Assembly: GCF_023516595.1 (NCBI RefSeq)
Contig: NZ_JAMGBG010000069.1
Location: 62,001-126,000, forward strand
DNA: 64,000 bases
Direction: 5' to 3'
Source: Streptomyces neyagawaensis
Lineage (GTDB): Bacteria; Actinomycetota; Actinomycetes; Streptomycetales; Streptomycetaceae
Shown here: positions 8,339 to 16,823 of the stretch, one piece after another
Layout of the letters: each line of letters begins with the position of its first letter
Numbering within the stretch: the first letter of the stretch is position 1
Notes under the pieces: generated by a model
Told to the model about the DNA's origin: nothing
What the model saw: only the letters and a program-made list of their open reading frames with translations
Database searches by the model: none
Program-made: the position numbers and the translations under genes

Positions 8339-9109
8339 TCACCGCGTATCCGGCGGTCGCTGGCGCGGCATGTTCGGCCGTGCCCCCGGCGGCAGCGGCA
8401 GTCGGCCGCCGGGCGGGAGCTCGGTAGGGCGGGAGACGGACCCGGCCGTCTGGATGCCCAGCGGCGCCGCCCCCGCGCGGAACTCGACCATCCAGTCCGT
8501 GGTCTCCGCCCGCACCAGCTCCGTCACGTCCTCCGAGAACCGCCGCAGCACCGACAGGCACCGCTCCGCCGCCTCCCCGGCCGTCCCCTCCGTCGGCCCG
8601 AGCACCTCCCGCGCGCTCTCCGACGCCCAGTCGAACTGAAGTGCCTGAAGCCGCCGCTGCACCGCCTGTGCCGTGGCGACGTCCCTCATCCACCCGGAGG
8701 TGAGCCCGAAGAACCGATCCGCCGCCACACAGGCCACCCCGCCCAGCAGGGCCAGGTATCCCCAGGGGGCCATGCCGCCGACCGCTCCGGTGACGTCCAG
8801 CAGCGGCAGCCCGGCCCCCGCCAGCGCGCCCACCGCCGCCCCCACCCGCAGCACCCGCGCCGCCAGCCGTTTCCCCACCCGGTCCGCGAGATACCACGCG
8901 GCGGTCTCCAGCGCCGCCCGCTCCACCCACCGGTACAGCTCGTCCAGCCGCTCCGCCGGCACCGCCCAGTCCCCGTGCGGAAAGGGCCGCCCGGTCAGAT
9001 CACCCGCCCACGGCCCGTCCGCCCCGGTCCACGGCTCGGCCCACAGCCCCGGCCCCTCACCCCGCCCGTCCTGGGGGGACCCCTCGGGCTGCATCTCCGG
9101 CTGGCTCAC
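8339..9109 (-). CDS. SLATT-like two-helix membrane protein
   Basis: 256 residues. Two hydrophobic helices (about 79-98, AVGALAGAGLPLLDV; about 107-128, GYLALLGGVACVAADRF) are followed by a helical region (ATAQAVQRRLQALQFDWA) and a Pro-rich tail. This is the layout of SLATT proteins, predicted pore-forming effectors that usually accompany nucleotide-second-messenger conflict systems. No SMODS or SLOG partner is present here, so it is an orphan; its neighbours are the conserved ybaB-recR block. GTG 9109 is chosen because AGGGAG precedes it by 7 bases; the in-frame ATG further upstream lacks a site. The family call rests on topology and remembered context, not on a search. Confidence 0.62.
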   Translation of the reverse strand: MSQPEMQPEGSPQDGRGEGPGLWAEPWTGADGPWAGDLTGRPFPHGDWAVPAERLDELYRWVERAALETAAWYLADRVGKRLAARVLRVGAAVGALAGAGLPLLDVTGAVGGMAPWGYLALLGGVACVAADRFFGLTSGWMRDVATAQAVQRRLQALQFDWASESAREVLGPTEGTAGEAAERCLSVLRRFSEDVTELVRAETTDWMVEFRAGAAPLGIQTAGSVSRPTELPPGGRLPLPPGARPNMPRQRPPDTR

Positions 9110-9371
9110 CCGGTACTCCCTACTGACGACGCCGCTGACGACAGTGCGAGACGCGTGCGCGCACCGCCGCGTCACCGGCCGTGCGCACGGCCTCTTCCTA
9201 CCTCCCAACGGGTGGCGAAAACCCCGGTTTCATGGCTTTTCCGCCTGGAAGAGGTCCTTGATCAGGTATACGAATCCCCGCCAGCTCACTCGAAAGAGTG
9301 GCGCCGCGCGGGCCGGGCCGACCACGTAGGCTCGTGGGCGACCGCAAGAGAGCGAAACGAGGGAGCTGAAC

Positions 9372-9716
9372 GTGATCCCCGGTGGTGGCCAGCCCAACAT
9401 GCAGCAGCTGCTCCAGCAGGCCCAGAAGATGCAGCAGGACCTGGCGCGGGCCCAGGAGGAGCTCGCGAACACCGAGGTCGAGGGCCAGGCGGGCGGCGGC
9501 CTGGTCAAGGCCACGGTCAACGGCTCCGGCGAGCTGCGCGCCCTGAAGATCGACCCGAAGGCGGTGGACCCGGAGGACACCGAGACCCTCGCCGACCTGA
9601 TCCTCGCGGCCGTCCAGGCGGCCAACGAGAACGCCCAGAGCCTCCAGCAGCAGAAGCTGGGCCCCCTCGCCCAGGGTCTCGGCGGCGGCTCCGGCATCCC
9701 CGGCCTGCCCTTCTGA
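9372..9716 (+). CDS. ybaB: YbaB/EbfC family nucleoid-associated protein
   Basis: 114 residues, the usual size. A Gln-rich amphipathic N-terminal helix (MQQLLQQAQKMQQDLARAQEEL) leads into a small beta domain (VEGQAGGGLVKATVNGSGEL, KIDPKAV) and a C-terminal helix. Family members dimerise and bind DNA. The gene sits directly before recR, the standard bacterial arrangement, which suggests a recombination- or nucleoid-linked role. The start is GTG 9372 with GAGGGAGC about 6 bases upstream. The gap to recR is 119 bases and may carry its own promoter. Confidence 0.93.
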   Translation: MIPGGGQPNMQQLLQQAQKMQQDLARAQEELANTEVEGQAGGGLVKATVNGSGELRALKIDPKAVDPEDTETLADLILAAVQAANENAQSLQQQKLGPLAQGLGGGSGIPGLPF

Positions 9717-9835
9717 GCCGTATCTCCCCCTGATCCCCCCTCCACCGACCCCATCCGTGCCCCGTACCGCCTTCCTCGGACCGGCGGCGGCCGACTACGG
9801 TACGTACTGAAAGACACCAGGAAGGACGGCAGTCC

Positions 9836-10435
9836 GTGTACGAAGGCGTGGTCCAGGACCTCATCGACGAGCTGGGGCGGCTGCCCGGCGTCGGTCCCAA
9901 GAGCGCGCAGCGGATCGCCTTCCACATCCTTCAGGCGGAGCCGACGGACGTACGGCGTCTCGCGCAGGCCCTGATGGAGGTCAAGGCGAAGGTCCGCTTC
10001 TGCGCGACCTGCGGCAACGTCGCGCAGGAGGAGCTGTGCAACATCTGCCGCGACACCCGCCGCGACCCGTCGGTCATCTGTGTCGTGGAGGAGCCGAAGG
10101 ACGTCGTCGCCATCGAGCGGACCCGTGAGTTCCGGGGCCGGTACCACGTCCTCGGCGGCGCGATCAGCCCCATCGAGGGCGTCGGACCCGACGACCTGCG
10201 GATACGGGAACTTCTCGCCAGGTTGGCCGACGGTACGGTCACGGAGCTGATCCTGGCCACCGACCCCAACCTGGAGGGCGAGGCCACGGCCACGTATCTC
10301 GCCCGCATGATCAAACCCATGGGCCTCAAGGTCACCCGCCTGGCCAGCGGCCTCCCAGTGGGCGGCGACCTGGAATACGCGGACGAGGTGACCCTCGGCC
10401 GCGCCTTCGAGGGGAGACGATTGCTGGATGTCTGA
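9836..10435 (+). CDS. recR: Recombination mediator RecR
   Basis: 199 residues, matching the family. The helix-hairpin-helix (LPGVGPKSAQRIAFH, residues 16-30) binds DNA, a four-cysteine zinc finger follows (C56, C59, C68, C71), and a Toprim domain spans roughly 78-175 (VVEEPKDV, ATDPNLEGEATATYL). RecR works with RecO (and RecF) to load RecA on gapped DNA. The start is GTG 9836 with GGAAGGA 9 bases upstream. It overlaps the DUF5063 gene by 8 bases. Confidence 0.97.
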   Translation: MYEGVVQDLIDELGRLPGVGPKSAQRIAFHILQAEPTDVRRLAQALMEVKAKVRFCATCGNVAQEELCNICRDTRRDPSVICVVEEPKDVVAIERTREFRGRYHVLGGAISPIEGVGPDDLRIRELLARLADGTVTELILATDPNLEGEATATYLARMIKPMGLKVTRLASGLPVGGDLEYADEVTLGRAFEGRRLLDV

Positions 10436-11090
10436 CGCCACGCTGCACGCGACCGGCCTGAACCCGGACGACTTCGCCGTCCAGATCGCGGACCAGATCG
10501 AGAGCTTCCTGGTCGCGGTCACCGAGGTGGCCAAGGGCGACGAGCCGGACTCGGCCGTGCCCTTCCTGCTGCTGGAGGTCTCCCAGCTCCTCCTGGCGGG
10601 CGGCCGCCTCGGCGCGCACGAGGACATCGTGCCGGACGAGCGCTATGAGCCCGACCCGGGCCCCGAGCAGGACGTCGACGAGCTGCGGGAACGTTTGGCC
10701 GCGATGCTCGACCCGGTCGACGTCTACTCCGAGGTCTTCGACCCGTACGAGCCCCGCAAGGCGCCCGTGCCGGCCCGGATCTCCGACGACCTCGTCGATG
10801 TGATGGCCGACCTCCGCCACGGCATGGTCCACTACCGCGCGGGCCGCACCACCGAGGCGCTGTGGTGGTGGCAGTTCTCCTACTTCTCCAACTGGGGCTC
10901 CACGGCCTCGGCGACCCTGCGCGCCCTGCAGTCCCTGGTCGCCCACGTCCGCCTCAACCAGCCGCTGGCCGAACTCGACGGCCTCGACACCGACCAGGAA
11001 CTCATGGGTGACGAAACCCTGGAGTTCGAGGCGGGCAAGGTCATGGCGGAGGAGATCGCGGGACCGCTGGGGTTGCGCAAGGTCAAGTAG
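10428..11090 (+). CDS. DUF5063 domain protein
   Basis: A 220-residue, acidic, mostly helical cytoplasmic protein without signal or membrane segments. Recognisable features are FLLLEVSQLLLAGGRLGAHEDIVPDE and WWWQFSYFSNWGSTASATLRALQSL, typical of the DUF5063 family that follows recR in actinomycetes. The function is unknown. Its start lies inside the last codons of recR (8-base overlap), indicating tight coupling with a DNA-repair operon. The next gene is a STAND NTPase after 110 bases and is probably a separate unit. Confidence 0.88.
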   Translation: MSDATLHATGLNPDDFAVQIADQIESFLVAVTEVAKGDEPDSAVPFLLLEVSQLLLAGGRLGAHEDIVPDERYEPDPGPEQDVDELRERLAAMLDPVDVYSEVFDPYEPRKAPVPARISDDLVDVMADLRHGMVHYRAGRTTEALWWWQFSYFSNWGSTASATLRALQSLVAHVRLNQPLAELDGLDTDQELMGDETLEFEAGKVMAEEIAGPLGLRKVK

Positions 11091-11200
11091 GTCTGCTGAG
11101 GGCCACGTAGGCCGACGTGTGAGCACACGGCGGGAGTGCGGCGCGTGAGAGCGTCCGACTCCCGCCGTACGCATGACGATCCACACCACCGGCGGTCATC

Positions 11201-13546
11201 ATGGAACGCATGAGTGCCTCGCCCGACCATCGCCCCACCGCCGTGGACGCCTCCGGAACGGCTGCCGTCGCCACTGCGGGCAATGGCGGCCAGGCCTTCA
11301 CCGGACCCGGCGCGGTCGGCCTCAACATCGGTACCGCGCACCTGATGTCACCGCTGGCGTGCCCGCAGGCGGAGTCGGTCGACTGCCCGCCGGGCCTGAA
11401 CAACCTCCGTTCCCGCGCGACGATGTTCGTGGGCCGCACGGACGAACTCACCGCCCTGGACGATGCGTCGACCGTCCCCGGCGAGGCGCTCGCCCACGTA
11501 CTGCACGGCCTCGGCGGCATCGGCAAGTCCACGCTCGCCGCACGCTGGGCGTCCCGCCACAGCGAGAGCCACGCCGACGCGCCGGCCTGGTGGATCAGGG
11601 CCGACAGCCGCTCCGCGATCGACACGGGTCTCGCCGACCTCGCGATCGCCCTCCAGCCGTCCCTGTTCGCCCTCCTGCCCCAGGAGCAACTGGCAGAGTG
11701 GGCTCTGAGATGGCTCGCCTCCCACACCGGATGGCTCCTCGTCCTCGACGACGTCTCCAACCCCGACGACGTCATCCCGCTCCTCTCCAGGGCGACTTCG
11801 GGCCGCTTCCTGATCACGAGCCGGCAGTCGACGGGCTGGCGGGGCATCGCGAAACCGGTGCCCCTGGACGTGCTGCCCGGCGACGACGCGGTGGAACTCT
11901 TCGCCCTGCGCCACCGCCAGGACCCCGACGCCGCCGAACTCTGCGAGGAACTGGGACACCTCCCGCTCGCGATCGCGCAGGTGGCCGCGTACTGCGAACA
12001 GAGCGGCTGCACCGCCCGCGAGTACCTGGAGGACCTCGCCGACGTGCCGGCGGAGATGTACGCGGCGAAGGACGAGAACAGGGACCACGAACGCACCGTG
12101 GCCCGCGTCTGGCACGTCACCCTGGACCGCCTCGCCGACGATCCGCTGACCGCGCGCATTCTGCTGACGCTCGCCTGGTACGCCCCCGACGGCATCCCGC
12201 GCACCCTGCTCGGCGGCCTCGGCTCCCGCCCGGCCGTCCGCGGGGCGCTCGGCCGTCTCGCGGCCCACAGCATGGTCACTCTCTCCGGCGACGGTGACAC
12301 GGTGTCCGTCCACCGCCTGGTGCAGGCGGTCTCCCGTACGAAGGACACCGCCGACCGGCACCGGAGCCCCACTGCGGTCGAGGACGCGCGCACCGCGGCG
12401 ACGGAGGCGCTGGGCCAGGCCGTGCCCGACGACGTCGACGACCCCTCCGTCTGGCCCGTCATGCGGGCACTGCTGCCGCACGTGGAGGAACTCGCCCGGC
12501 ACACACGCGAGCAGGACGACTCCGCGGTGATGGCGCGGTTGCTCACGCGGACGGGTGACTACATGCTCGGCGCCTCGGTCGGACTCATTCCGCGCGCACT
12601 GGCCCTGCTCCGACGCGCGGAGGCGTGCTGCGTACGCCTGCACGGGGCCGACTCCGAGGAGACCCTGGACGTAAGCGTCCAGCTCACCCACGCGCAGCGG
12701 ATGTCACTCGACATCGAGCAGGCCGCCGGGATCGCCGAGCGAACCCTGGCGGATTGCCTCCGGGTCCTGGGCACCGAGCACCCGTTGACGTTCTCGGCCC
12801 AGCTGAGCGCCTACAAACTGGTCTCCCTCGCGGGTGACGCCCCGCGGGCGCTCACCCTGGCCGAGGAGGCGCTCGCGGGCCGTGTCCGGGTGTTTGGCGA
12901 GGACGACCACCGGACGTTCGCGGCCCGGGGCTCCGTGGTCATGGCCCTGGCCGAGGCCGGCGACCCGGCAGGTGCCCGGGACCTGGCCGCGGAATTGCTC
13001 GACGACTGCGTACGCGCCCTGGGCGAGGAACATCCGCAGACCCTCGCCACCAAGAGCACCGTCATGATGCTGGCGCAGCAGGCGTCCCTTCCCCTGCCTT
13101 CCATGGCCGCCGTGTTCAAGTTCTTCAACGCGGCCATGGTCGGTGAGGGCGTCGTCACCGCGGCCCGCGACGTGGTCCAGGAAGTCAGCCTCTTCGGACC
13201 GATGACGCTCGCCCGCCCGACGGAGGAGGACGTGGCGGCGGCTGAACGGAACCTGGAGACCTGTCTGCGAGTGCTCGGTGAGGACCACGCCGACACGTTC
13301 AGCGCGAGGATGACCTTGCTGGGTGTGTACGCGGCCACCCAGGACGAGCGGTACGTCGAGCGGGGGGTGCGTCACATGGTGGAGGCGCTGACCTCCCTGG
13401 GCGAGGACCATCCGATCACGGGCTTCCTGCTGAACGTCTTCCAGGCCCTGCACACCGCCGCCGAGGACTGGGCGGAGTCCGGTCCATCCGACCTCGACGC
13501 AGGACCGGAGCACTCGGAAGCTCCCGACGCACCCAGCGAGCACTGA
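11201..13546 (+). CDS. STAND (NB-ARC-like) NTPase with TPR repeats
   Basis: 781 residues. Residues 15-35 form a Gly/Ala/Ser-rich motif that recurs twice in the next gene. The NTPase follows: P-loop GLGGIGKST (103-111), Walker B LLVLDDV (179-185), the sensor GRFLITSR near 205, and HLPLAIAQVAAY, equivalent to the GLPL motif of NLRs. A winged-helix-like segment follows (LAWYAPDGIPRTLL). The C-terminal 350 residues carry kinesin-light-chain-type TPRs with LGEEHPQT and LGEDHADTF repeats. STAND proteins are switch-like sensors that oligomerise on ligand binding. Starts ATG 11201 or ATG 11210 are both possible; neither has a strong ribosome-binding site. It is 40 bases from the small membrane protein that shares its motif. 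Confidence 0.88.
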   Translation: MERMSASPDHRPTAVDASGTAAVATAGNGGQAFTGPGAVGLNIGTAHLMSPLACPQAESVDCPPGLNNLRSRATMFVGRTDELTALDDASTVPGEALAHVLHGLGGIGKSTLAARWASRHSESHADAPAWWIRADSRSAIDTGLADLAIALQPSLFALLPQEQLAEWALRWLASHTGWLLVLDDVSNPDDVIPLLSRATSGRFLITSRQSTGWRGIAKPVPLDVLPGDDAVELFALRHRQDPDAAELCEELGHLPLAIAQVAAYCEQSGCTAREYLEDLADVPAEMYAAKDENRDHERTVARVWHVTLDRLADDPLTARILLTLAWYAPDGIPRTLLGGLGSRPAVRGALGRLAAHSMVTLSGDGDTVSVHRLVQAVSRTKDTADRHRSPTAVEDARTAATEALGQAVPDDVDDPSVWPVMRALLPHVEELARHTREQDDSAVMARLLTRTGDYMLGASVGLIPRALALLRRAEACCVRLHGADSEETLDVSVQLTHAQRMSLDIEQAAGIAERTLADCLRVLGTEHPLTFSAQLSAYKLVSLAGDAPRALTLAEEALAGRVRVFGEDDHRTFAARGSVVMALAEAGDPAGARDLAAELLDDCVRALGEEHPQTLATKSTVMMLAQQASLPLPSMAAVFKFFNAAMVGEGVVTAARDVVQEVSLFGPMTLARPTEEDVAAAERNLETCLRVLGEDHADTFSARMTLLGVYAATQDERYVERGVRHMVEALTSLGEDHPITGFLLNVFQALHTAAEDWAESGPSDLDAGPEHSEAPDAPSEH

Positions 13547-13574
13547 GCCCGTTCGGGCAAGGCATCGGGCCGGG

Positions 13575-13580
13575 CATGAT
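13575..13580 (+). promoter_or_regulatory. Possible -10 of a leaderless transcript
   Basis: CATGAT ends 6 bases before the ATG of the two-helix protein gene, which has no ribosome-binding site. The same geometry recurs at several other genes in the window. Confidence 0.35.
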
Positions 13581-13586
13581 GCCCCC

Positions 13587-14012
13587 ATGACACTCAAGCC
13601 ATGGGCATGGGCGGGGATCGGCGTCTGCGGCGCGGGCGTCGCCACACTGGTCGGCTTCGCCTTCGTCGATCTGGGGACGGCGGACCAGATCGCCAGTGTG
13701 GCCGGGGGATCGGTGGGCCTCTTCGGTTTCGTGCTCGCCGTCGTCGCCCAGTTCGGCGGCTCCTCCGCACCGCCGACGCCACCCACCGCGCCCGCGGGGC
13801 ACACGCAGGTCACCGCGTCCGGAGCCGGCGCGATCGCCGCGGGCGGCAGCATCGGTGCGGCCTCCACAGGGGGCGCGGCCCTCCCGGCGCCCGCGTCCCC
13901 GGCGCCGTCCCCGACTCCTGCGCCCGCACCGCCGGCGGGTGGGGTGACCGCGTCCGGGACCGGCTCCATCGCCGCAGGCGGCGACATCGGAACGGCGTCC
14001 ACGGGGACGTGA
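13587..14012 (+). CDS. Small two-helix membrane protein with duplicated ASG-IAAGG-STG motif
   Basis: 141 residues. Two transmembrane helices (about 8-27, WAGIGVCGAGVATLVGFAF; about 35-56, IASVAGGSVGLFGFVLAVV) are followed by a Pro/Ala tail carrying two 21-residue motifs at 75-95 and 120-140, the second ending one residue before the stop. The copies match at 17 of 21 positions. Both align without gaps to residues 15-35 of the upstream STAND protein (10 positions identical in all three). No known family is recognised. A short membrane hairpin with a soluble motif-bearing tail resembles an effector recruited by an NLR-like sensor; this is inference. The gene is 40 bases downstream of the STAND gene on the same strand. 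Confidence 0.75.
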   Translation: MTLKPWAWAGIGVCGAGVATLVGFAFVDLGTADQIASVAGGSVGLFGFVLAVVAQFGGSSAPPTPPTAPAGHTQVTASGAGAIAAGGSIGAASTGGAALPAPASPAPSPTPAPAPPAGGVTASGTGSIAAGGDIGTASTGT

Positions 14013-14189
14013 CCGGGCGCGCGACGCGGCTTCCGGGGCGGCGGCATGGTCGCCCCGGGACCATGACCCGGCCGGACGGTCCGCCGATTCGGGCGTGCAC
14101 GGCGCCTGATGGAGGCCGGTACCAGCGGTAGCGTGTGCACCGTCGTACGTACTGCGTGCCTCCCCCCGACAAGGAAGCGGACCACCGAC

Positions 14190-15125
14190 GTGACCGTCCT
14201 CCTGCTCCTTCTCATCGCCGTGGCCCTGGCCGCCGCCGTGCTGGGGCCCCGTGCGCTGCTCCGGGCCGGGTGGCCGGAGCGGGAACCCGTGGTCGCGCTG
14301 TGGGCGTGGCAGTGCCTCGTCGCGGCGGCGCTGCTCAGCTGCCTCGCGGCGCTCGTGCTGGGCGCGGCGGCCGTGTTCGGGACGGTCCGCACGCATGCCT
14401 TCGCGCCCGCGCCGCCGGCCGTGACCGCCGCGTACGACCTCACGGCCGCGCCGCCCTGGACGGCCGTCCTGACGCTGCTGCTGGCCTGCGGGGCCGCGTG
14501 GAGCGGGGCCATGCTCGCCCGGGAGCTCGTCGAGGCCCGGCGCCGCCGCCTCCTGCGCCGCGCCCATCTGCGTGAGCGCGCCCCCGATCTGCCGGCCGGC
14601 CTGCCCGACGCGCAGGGCCCCCTGCTGGTGCTGGAGGACGAGTACCCGGACGCCTGGCTGATGCCCGGCACTCCTCCTCAACTGGTTGTCACCACCGGCG
14701 CGTTGGCCAAACTTACCGACCGTCAGCTGGACGCCGTGCTCGCCCATGAACTCGGCCACGCCCGCGCCCGCCACGACTGGCTGCTCCACCTCTCCACGGC
14801 CCTCGCGACCGGCTTCCCGCGCGTCCCGCTCTTCGCGCACTTCGCCGACCAGACCCACCGTCTCGTCGAACTCGCCGCCGACGACACGGCGTCCCGCCGC
14901 TGCGGCCACCTCACCACCGCGCTCGCGCTGATCGAACTGAACCAGCACCGGGGCGTGTTGAGCTGCGCCAGCACCCGCCGACTGCTCGGCGACCGCGTCG
15001 AGCGGCTGCTGTCGCCGCCGCCCCGCCTGGACCGGACCCGCCGCGCGGCGACCACGACCGCCGCCGCGCTCCTCGCCCTCCTCCCGCTCCTCATCGCCTT
15101 CGCACCGGCGTTGGGGACGCTTTAG
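14190..15125 (+). CDS. M56 (BlaR1/MecR1-like) family membrane metallopeptidase
   Basis: 311 residues from GTG 14190, which follows AAGGAAG. There are three N-terminal transmembrane segments (VLLLLLIAVALAAAVLG, CLVAAALLSCLAALVLG, AVLTLLLACGAAWSGAML), a cytoplasmic zinc protease domain with HELGH at 186-190 and a downstream ELAADDTA segment supplying the third ligand, and one C-terminal helix. There is no penicillin-binding sensor domain and no BlaI-type regulator alongside, unlike beta-lactam sensing pairs. Such short M56 proteins are common in streptomycetes and their substrates are unknown. A more upstream ATG (14109) is open but gives an atypical Cys-containing leader. Confidence 0.88.
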   Translation: MTVLLLLLIAVALAAAVLGPRALLRAGWPEREPVVALWAWQCLVAAALLSCLAALVLGAAAVFGTVRTHAFAPAPPAVTAAYDLTAAPPWTAVLTLLLACGAAWSGAMLARELVEARRRRLLRRAHLRERAPDLPAGLPDAQGPLLVLEDEYPDAWLMPGTPPQLVVTTGALAKLTDRQLDAVLAHELGHARARHDWLLHLSTALATGFPRVPLFAHFADQTHRLVELAADDTASRRCGHLTTALALIELNQHRGVLSCASTRRLLGDRVERLLSPPPRLDRTRRAATTTAAALLALLPLLIAFAPALGTL

Positions 15126-15143
15126 AGAACAGCCTCCAGGTCC

Positions 15144-15227
15144 AGCGCTCCCGCAGGCAGTCCATCAAGCCGAGCGCTCCCGCCCGGAAGTCCCTCAAGC
15201 CGCGTGCTCCCGCAGGAAGTCCATCAG
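15144..15227. repeat. Threefold repeat of the 3' end of the hydrolase gene
   Basis: Three imperfect units of 25-30 bases (GCTCCCGC, then AAGTCC or CAGTCC, then TCAAG) lie at 15144-15172, 15173-15202 and 15203-15227. The last lies inside the hydrolase coding end; the real stop (15195-15197) is in the middle unit. The coding terminus seems to have been duplicated tandemly. Confidence 0.7.
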
Positions 15228-16037
15228 TACGGCGGTGAGTTCGGCGGGGTTGTCCTCCTGGACGAGGTGTCCCGCGCTCGTGATCGGCTCGAAGCGCGCA
15301 CCCGGGATGCGGGCGGCCAGCTCCCGCCCCTTCGCAAGGGGGATCCAGCCGTCGTCCTCGCCCCAACACACCAGCACCGGGATGCCGATCTCCCCGTACC
15401 GGTCCTGGATCTCGTCGGTGTGGGCCTGGTCCGCCTGGGCGATCTGCCGGTAGAAGGCGGGCTGCCCGTGTTCGCCGAGCCACGGTTCGACGAGCCGGTC
15501 GATGACCGCCGGGTGCAGTCCGGGTCCGCCGACGGAGCTCACATACTCCCGCACGAGGGCCCGATGCAGCGCGGACGGCAGCTGTTCGAAGACGTCGGCG
15601 TGCCGGCCGAGCAGCCGGAAGGAGGGGGAACCCCACGGCGCGAGCGCCACGGGGTCGACGAGGGCCAGCGCGCGGTAGCGGGCCCCGTGCAGCAGATGGG
15701 CCCGCAGGGAGACCGCCCCGCCGAAGTCATGGGCGACCACCGAGGGTTCGTGAAGCTCCCACCGCGTCAGCAGCTCCGCGAGGACCCGTCCCTGGGCGGC
15801 CAGGGAGACGTCCTGACCGGTGTGCATGTCCGACTCCCCGTACCCGGGCATGTCCCACACGAACACCTGGTACCGGCCGGTGCCCGCCAGCGCCTGGGCG
15901 ATGCCGCGCCAGACGTAGGAGGAGAAGGGGGTGCCGTGACAGAGCACGACCGGGTCCTGCCCGTCCTCCCCGACCCTGCCCCACCGCACGTCCCCCGACG
16001 TACTCCGGAAAGTCTCAGTCAGCAGCACTTCGCTCAT
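15195..16037 (-). CDS. Alpha/beta hydrolase, haloalkane dehalogenase/epoxide hydrolase-like
   Basis: 280 residues. The fold signature is complete: oxyanion motif CHGTPFSSYVWR near 35, the nucleophile aspartate in AHDFGGAVS (about residue 102), an acid in WGEDDGWIPL and the catalytic histidine in AGHLVQED. An Asp nucleophile in H-D-F/W-G-G is typical of haloalkane and fluoroacetate dehalogenases and epoxide hydrolases rather than Ser esterases. The substrate is not predictable. The ATG at 16037 is the best start; only a weak GGGGTAAG precedes it. The gene is isolated and converges on the M56 gene, with the tandem 3' repeat between them. Confidence 0.87.
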   Translation of the reverse strand: MSEVLLTETFRSTSGDVRWGRVGEDGQDPVVLCHGTPFSSYVWRGIAQALAGTGRYQVFVWDMPGYGESDMHTGQDVSLAAQGRVLAELLTRWELHEPSVVAHDFGGAVSLRAHLLHGARYRALALVDPVALAPWGSPSFRLLGRHADVFEQLPSALHRALVREYVSSVGGPGLHPAVIDRLVEPWLGEHGQPAFYRQIAQADQAHTDEIQDRYGEIGIPVLVCWGEDDGWIPLAKGRELAARIPGARFEPITSAGHLVQEDNPAELTAVLMDFLREHAA

Positions 16038-16290
16038 GGCTGTCTGCTTACCCCGGTGAACGCCGACGTCACTGCTGTGAGCAGCAACTCCAGTGCGGCA
16101 CAAGGACTTTCAGAGGTCCGGGTCCCGTACCGAGGGTGACCGAGGTGTCGCGGTGCGTCTTTGTACGATCCCTGTCCCACCGCTGTATCTCCGTTGCACG
16201 GACCCTAACCGGCTCCCCGCGAATCTGGAGTCACTTCCACCGCACACGAGGCGGAGGCAGGAGAACCCCACACTCGCACAGGAGTCAACG

Positions 16291-16791
16291 ATGACCCGCA
16301 AGAACCGCATACGCGCCGCCATCGTCACCGCCACCGCTCTCGTCACCGCCGGCACGGTGACCGCCGGCGTCAGCATGGCCGGCGCCGAGTCCGCCCCGAA
16401 GAAGCCCTCCAAGAAGGAGATCGCGGCGCTCTTCGACGGCTGGAACAAGTCGCTGCGGACCGGGGACCCGAAGAAGGTGGCCGACCGCTACGCGAAGGAC
16501 GCGGTGCTGCTGCCGACCGTCTCCAACAAGGTCCGCACGGACCGCGCCGGAATCGTCGACTACTTCCACCACTTCCTGGAGAACAAGCCCCAGGGCAAGA
16601 AGATCCAGACGATCGTCAACGTCCTGGACGGCAACTCCGCGATCGACACCGGTGTCTACCAGTTCACGCTCACCGACCCGAAGACCGGCGAGAAGCGCGT
16701 GGTCAAGGCCCGCTACACGTACGAGTACGAGAAGCGCGACGGCATCTGGAAGATTGTGAACCACCACTCGTCGGCGATGCCGGAGGGCTGA
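16291..16791 (+). CDS. Secreted NTF2-like (SgcJ/EcaC, DUF4440) protein
   Basis: 166 residues with an N-terminal signal peptide (Arg/Lys start, then AAIVTATALVTAGTVTAG, cleavage probably near AGAES). The mature part is one cone-shaped NTF2-like domain: ALFDGWNKSLRTGDPKKVADRYAKDAVLLPT, and the closing strand RDGIWKIVNHHSSAMP. Proteins of this subgroup are often annotated as oxidoreductases, but no catalytic activity is evident. The ATG is fixed by AGGAG 7 bases upstream. It is transcribed toward the two-component genes and ends in the 33-base repeat region. Confidence 0.87.
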   Translation: MTRKNRIRAAIVTATALVTAGTVTAGVSMAGAESAPKKPSKKEIAALFDGWNKSLRTGDPKKVADRYAKDAVLLPTVSNKVRTDRAGIVDYFHHFLENKPQGKKIQTIVNVLDGNSAIDTGVYQFTLTDPKTGEKRVVKARYTYEYEKRDGIWKIVNHHSSAMPEG

Positions 16792-16823
16792 TCGCCGGCA
16801 CCCGAACCGGTGGCTGATCCATA

